A DNA stretch of 64,000 nt from Brevibacillus sp. JNUCC-41 (GTDB taxonomy: Bacteria > Bacillota > Bacilli > Bacillales > DSM-1321): positions 2,947,501 to 3,011,500 of the forward strand of contig NZ_CP062163.1 in the NCBI RefSeq assembly GCF_014844095.1. The letters are read 5' to 3'. Every line of letters starts with the position of its first letter. Position 1 is the first letter of the stretch. The notes under the pieces are model-generated. The model saw nothing but the letters and a program-made list of their open reading frames with translations. It searched no databases and was not told where the DNA came from. The translations under genes were made by a program, and so were the position numbers. Below, one piece after another: positions 62,391 through 64,000 of this stretch.

Positions 62391-63257
62391 TTATTTTTCA
62401 GCCTTGGTTGCGTCACCAGAAGTGATGGCATCTTTCAGATCTTTATCTTTAATCTTCACGTCCGCTTTTTTGACTTCTGAATTCAAAATATCCTGAACTT
62501 TAGTTTGGTCAATCTGAGCGACTTTCAAATCATATTCAAGATCTTTTTTCATATCTTTGTATGGTTTCTTTTCTTTTGTATCAAGAAGTTGGATGATGTG
62601 GTAGCCATAATCGGATTTAATTGGCTTGCTGATTTCATCTTTCTTCATTTTGTAAGCTTGTTCTTCAAATGCAGGAACCATTTCACCTTGTCCGAACCAG
62701 CCTAGCTCGCCGCCTTTTTCAGCTGTGCCTGTGTCTGTTGAATATTCTTTTGCAAGTTTAGCGAAATCTTCGCCTTTGTCCAATTTAGCTTTAACTTCGT
62801 TGGCTGTTTTTTGGTCTTTCACTAGAATATGTCTCGCTTTGATTTGTGGTTTATAGTCTTCATAAGCTTTTTTCACATCAGCTTCTTTAACTTTTATATC
62901 GGCAACGGCTGCTTTTTCTTGAAGCATGCCGATTTTAAGTGCGCGTTTAAGATCATCTTCGCTCTTATATCCGGAAGAGGCCAGGGCCGTTTCGAAATTT
63001 TCACCCATTTGCTCTTTAAGTTCGTCCGTTTTAGCTTTAACTTCTTTATCAGTTACTGTATATTTTTCAGAGAGAACTTTTTCATAAACAAGTTCCTGAA
63101 GAACGGTTTCACCATAACGGTCTTTCATTACATTGTAAAATTCCTCTTTAGTTATATCCCCCGCTTTAGTTTCCACGACTGCTTCCTTGTCGCTGTTGCA
63201 TGCTGTAAGTCCGATCAGCCCTGCAGTAACAGCAATCGATAATGCCCACTTCTTCAT
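62391..63257 (-). CDS. prsA: PrsA foldase lipoprotein (parvulin peptidyl-prolyl isomerase)
   Basis: This 288-aa extracytoplasmic foldase helps exported proteins fold after secretion. Signal peptide [16 protein letters not shown] with lipobox LTAC; an N-terminal chaperone domain rich in Lys/Glu; a parvulin domain (about 135-225) with [32 protein letters not shown] and [10 protein letters not shown]; and a Lys-rich end. Length is normal for PrsA. A TATAGT -10 with TTGTAA -35 candidate lies about 60-90 bp upstream. A single gene facing yhaL. Confidence 0.95.
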   Translation of the reverse strand: MKKWALSIAVTAGLIGLTACNSDKEAVVETKAGDITKEEFYNVMKDRYGETVLQELVYEKVLSEKYTVTDKEVKAKTDELKEQMGENFETALASSGYKSEDDLKRALKIGMLQEKAAVADIKVKEADVKKAYEDYKPQIKARHILVKDQKTANEVKAKLDKGEDFAKLAKEYSTDTGTAEKGGELGWFGQGEMVPAFEEQAYKMKKDEISKPIKSDYGYHIIQLLDTKEKKPYKDMKKDLEYDLKVAQIDQTKVQDILNSEVKKADVKIKDKDLKDAITSGDATKAEK

Positions 63258-63456
63258 AAAAACAACTCCTAGTTTTAAGTTTCTGATTTGCTATTTTTCG
63301 TATTTCCACAAAATTAACTATAACATATTCTGGTTACTTTACAAAAAATAATATATTGGTGTAAGAATAAGATTTTTTTTGAAAATGGGTGAACGCCTAC
63401 CCACATAATAAACCATTACATATGATAAATCGAGGACAACAAAAGGGGGTAGGAAA

Positions 63457-63540
63457 ATGGGTAATGGATTTAACGGAGGTTTCGCTTTGTTAGTGGTGTT
63501 ATTCATATTATTAATAATTGTAGGATCAGCCTGTTTCTAA
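63457..63540 (+). CDS. YjcZ-family 27-aa membrane peptide (copy 1)
   Basis: AAAGGGGGTAGG precedes ATG at 63457; the peptide is MGNGFNGGFALLVVLFILLI then IVGSACF. This glycine start followed by FALLVVLFILLIIVG is typical of the YjcZ/YhzE sporulation peptides of Bacillus, which are small hydrophobic proteins seen in spores. Role unknown. A second copy lies 183 bp downstream. Confidence 0.85.
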   Translation: MGNGFNGGFALLVVLFILLIIVGSACF

Positions 63541-63600
63541 TCGGCTGCAAAATTAATAATGGAAAGAGCCCACTCCTTTTGTCATGGAGTTGAATAGGAT

Positions 63601-63702
63601 ATGGTAGCCGCTCAACATAAAGACGAAGTGAATATCAAGCTTAGAAAGGAATGGATTCCTTTTGGCGGATTTAAGGGTGTGCATGAAATTACAATTACTT
63701 AA
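63601..63702 (+). CDS. possible 33-aa ORF between the YjcZ peptides
   Basis: ATG at 63601 opens 33 codons (includes VNIKLRKEWIPFGGFKG) to TAA at 63700. The ribosome binding site is poor (AGGAT touches the start). It may be a relic or noise; I keep it only because no other feature explains the interval. Confidence 0.25.
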   Translation: MVAAQHKDEVNIKLRKEWIPFGGFKGVHEITIT

Positions 63703-63723
63703 GAATGGAAAGGAGGAAGATCA

Positions 63724-63807
63724 ATGTCTGGAGGAATAGGTGGAGGCTTTGCTCTAATTGTCGTTCTTTTCATCCTGTTAGTCATCATTGGAGCTTCTTG
63801 GTTATAA
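63724..63807 (+). CDS. YjcZ-family 27-aa membrane peptide (copy 2)
   Basis: AAAGGAGGA precedes ATG at 63724; the peptide is MSGGIGGGFALIVVLFILLV then IIGASWL. It shares the glycine head and FAL-VVLFILL core with copy 1, so the two arose by duplication. A terminator follows. Confidence 0.85.
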   Translation: MSGGIGGGFALIVVLFILLVIIGASWL

Positions 63808-63817
63808 ACTCATAAAC

Positions 63818-63848
63818 AAAAGGCGAAGCTGTTGCTTCGCCCTTTTTC
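63818..63848 (+). terminator. terminator after YjcZ copy 2
   Basis: AAGGCGAAGC and GCTTCGCCCTT around TGTT, followed by TTTTTC. Confidence 0.85.
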
Positions 63849-63886
63849 TTTATGTGGATAATGCCCCGGATATCACCAATGTATGT

Positions 63887-63910
63887 AACAAATGATGGCA
63901 ATCATTTGTT
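63887..63910. repeat. 10-bp inverted repeat near window end
   Basis: AACAAATGAT (63887-63896) and ATCATTTGTT (63901-63910) around GGCA. No T-run follows, so it is more like an operator or leader hairpin than a terminator. It lies about 30 bp before an AGGAGG. Confidence 0.5.
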
Positions 63911-63941
63911 GCTCATCTCTACGTATACAAAATTTCAATAT

Positions 63942-64000
63942 AGGAGGATAATAACATAATAGTAATTAATACATTAATGGTCCTGAATACTTTAGGCTGC
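63942..64000 (+). other. start region of a gene cut by the window end
   Basis: TAGGAGGAT (about 63941-63949) is a strong ribosome binding site, but no ATG, GTG or TTG follows at 5-12 bases; the next ATG in the open frame (63978) is too far. The frame reads hydrophobic residues (IIVINTLMVLNTLGC) if opened at ATA. Either an unusual start (ATA/ATT) is used, or the site serves a different frame beyond the window. Confidence 0.35.

Overview
The window looks like a low-GC, spore-forming Bacillaceae chromosome, close to Bacillus/Peribacillus. Many neighbours are recognisable as the Bacillus subtilis yhe-yha block (bmrC/bmrD, yheE, yheD, yheC, yheB, yheA, yhaX, yhaR, yhaO, yhaN, yhaM, yhaL, prsA). 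Sporulation-type genes, strong AGGAGG ribosome binding sites, SAM riboswitches and intrinsic terminators support this. All family calls come from reading motifs and from memory of the families; no database search was run.

1-15 kb is metabolic. It holds the end of a 2-oxo acid dehydrogenase operon (E1 beta, E2, E3), an amino acid permease, hisC divergent from an Lrp regulator, an AhpD-like protein, a second Lrp regulator, a small catalase, a phasin-like/UbiB-kinase pair, an SDR, an AIM24 protein, glpK and a CBS protein. At 15.2-16.7 kb an IS3-family element sits exactly in the four-base loop of a bidirectional terminator, flanked by a 3-bp AAT duplication. After it come a class B penicillin-binding protein, a DUF2515 protein, a small membrane protein, and the heterodimeric multidrug exporter bmrC/bmrD. 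The exporter is preceded by a 25-codon leader and stacked terminator hairpins.

25-37 kb holds a zinc-independent L31 paralogue behind a Zur-like box, two SAM-riboswitch operons (metI-metC and metN-metP-metQ), fumC, msmX, a PucR/CdaR-type regulator, a nucleotide-sugar epimerase-like gene and a metallo-beta-lactamase fold protein. 38-46 kb is a sporulation-linked block: yheE, four consecutive YheC/YheD ATP-grasp genes, a decayed yheB, yheA, yhaX with an altered catalytic Asp, and a SplA/YhzC-like gene. At 46.05-46.63 kb there is an array of about 28 tandem ~21-bp self-complementary units.

46.7-64 kb holds a DinB-like protein, a lipoprotein, a frameshifted HIT-family gene, a dimethylargininase-like enzyme, an acyl-CoA ligase with an enoyl-CoA hydratase, a YhzD-like gene, cysK, yhaO-yhaN (SbcD/SbcC-like) with a small HExxH protein, a Fur-box-controlled pair (siderophore ABC ATPase plus FhuF-like reductase), yhaM, yhaL, prsA and two 27-aa YjcZ-type peptides. 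The window ends inside a probable gene whose ribosome binding site is visible but whose start codon is unclear.
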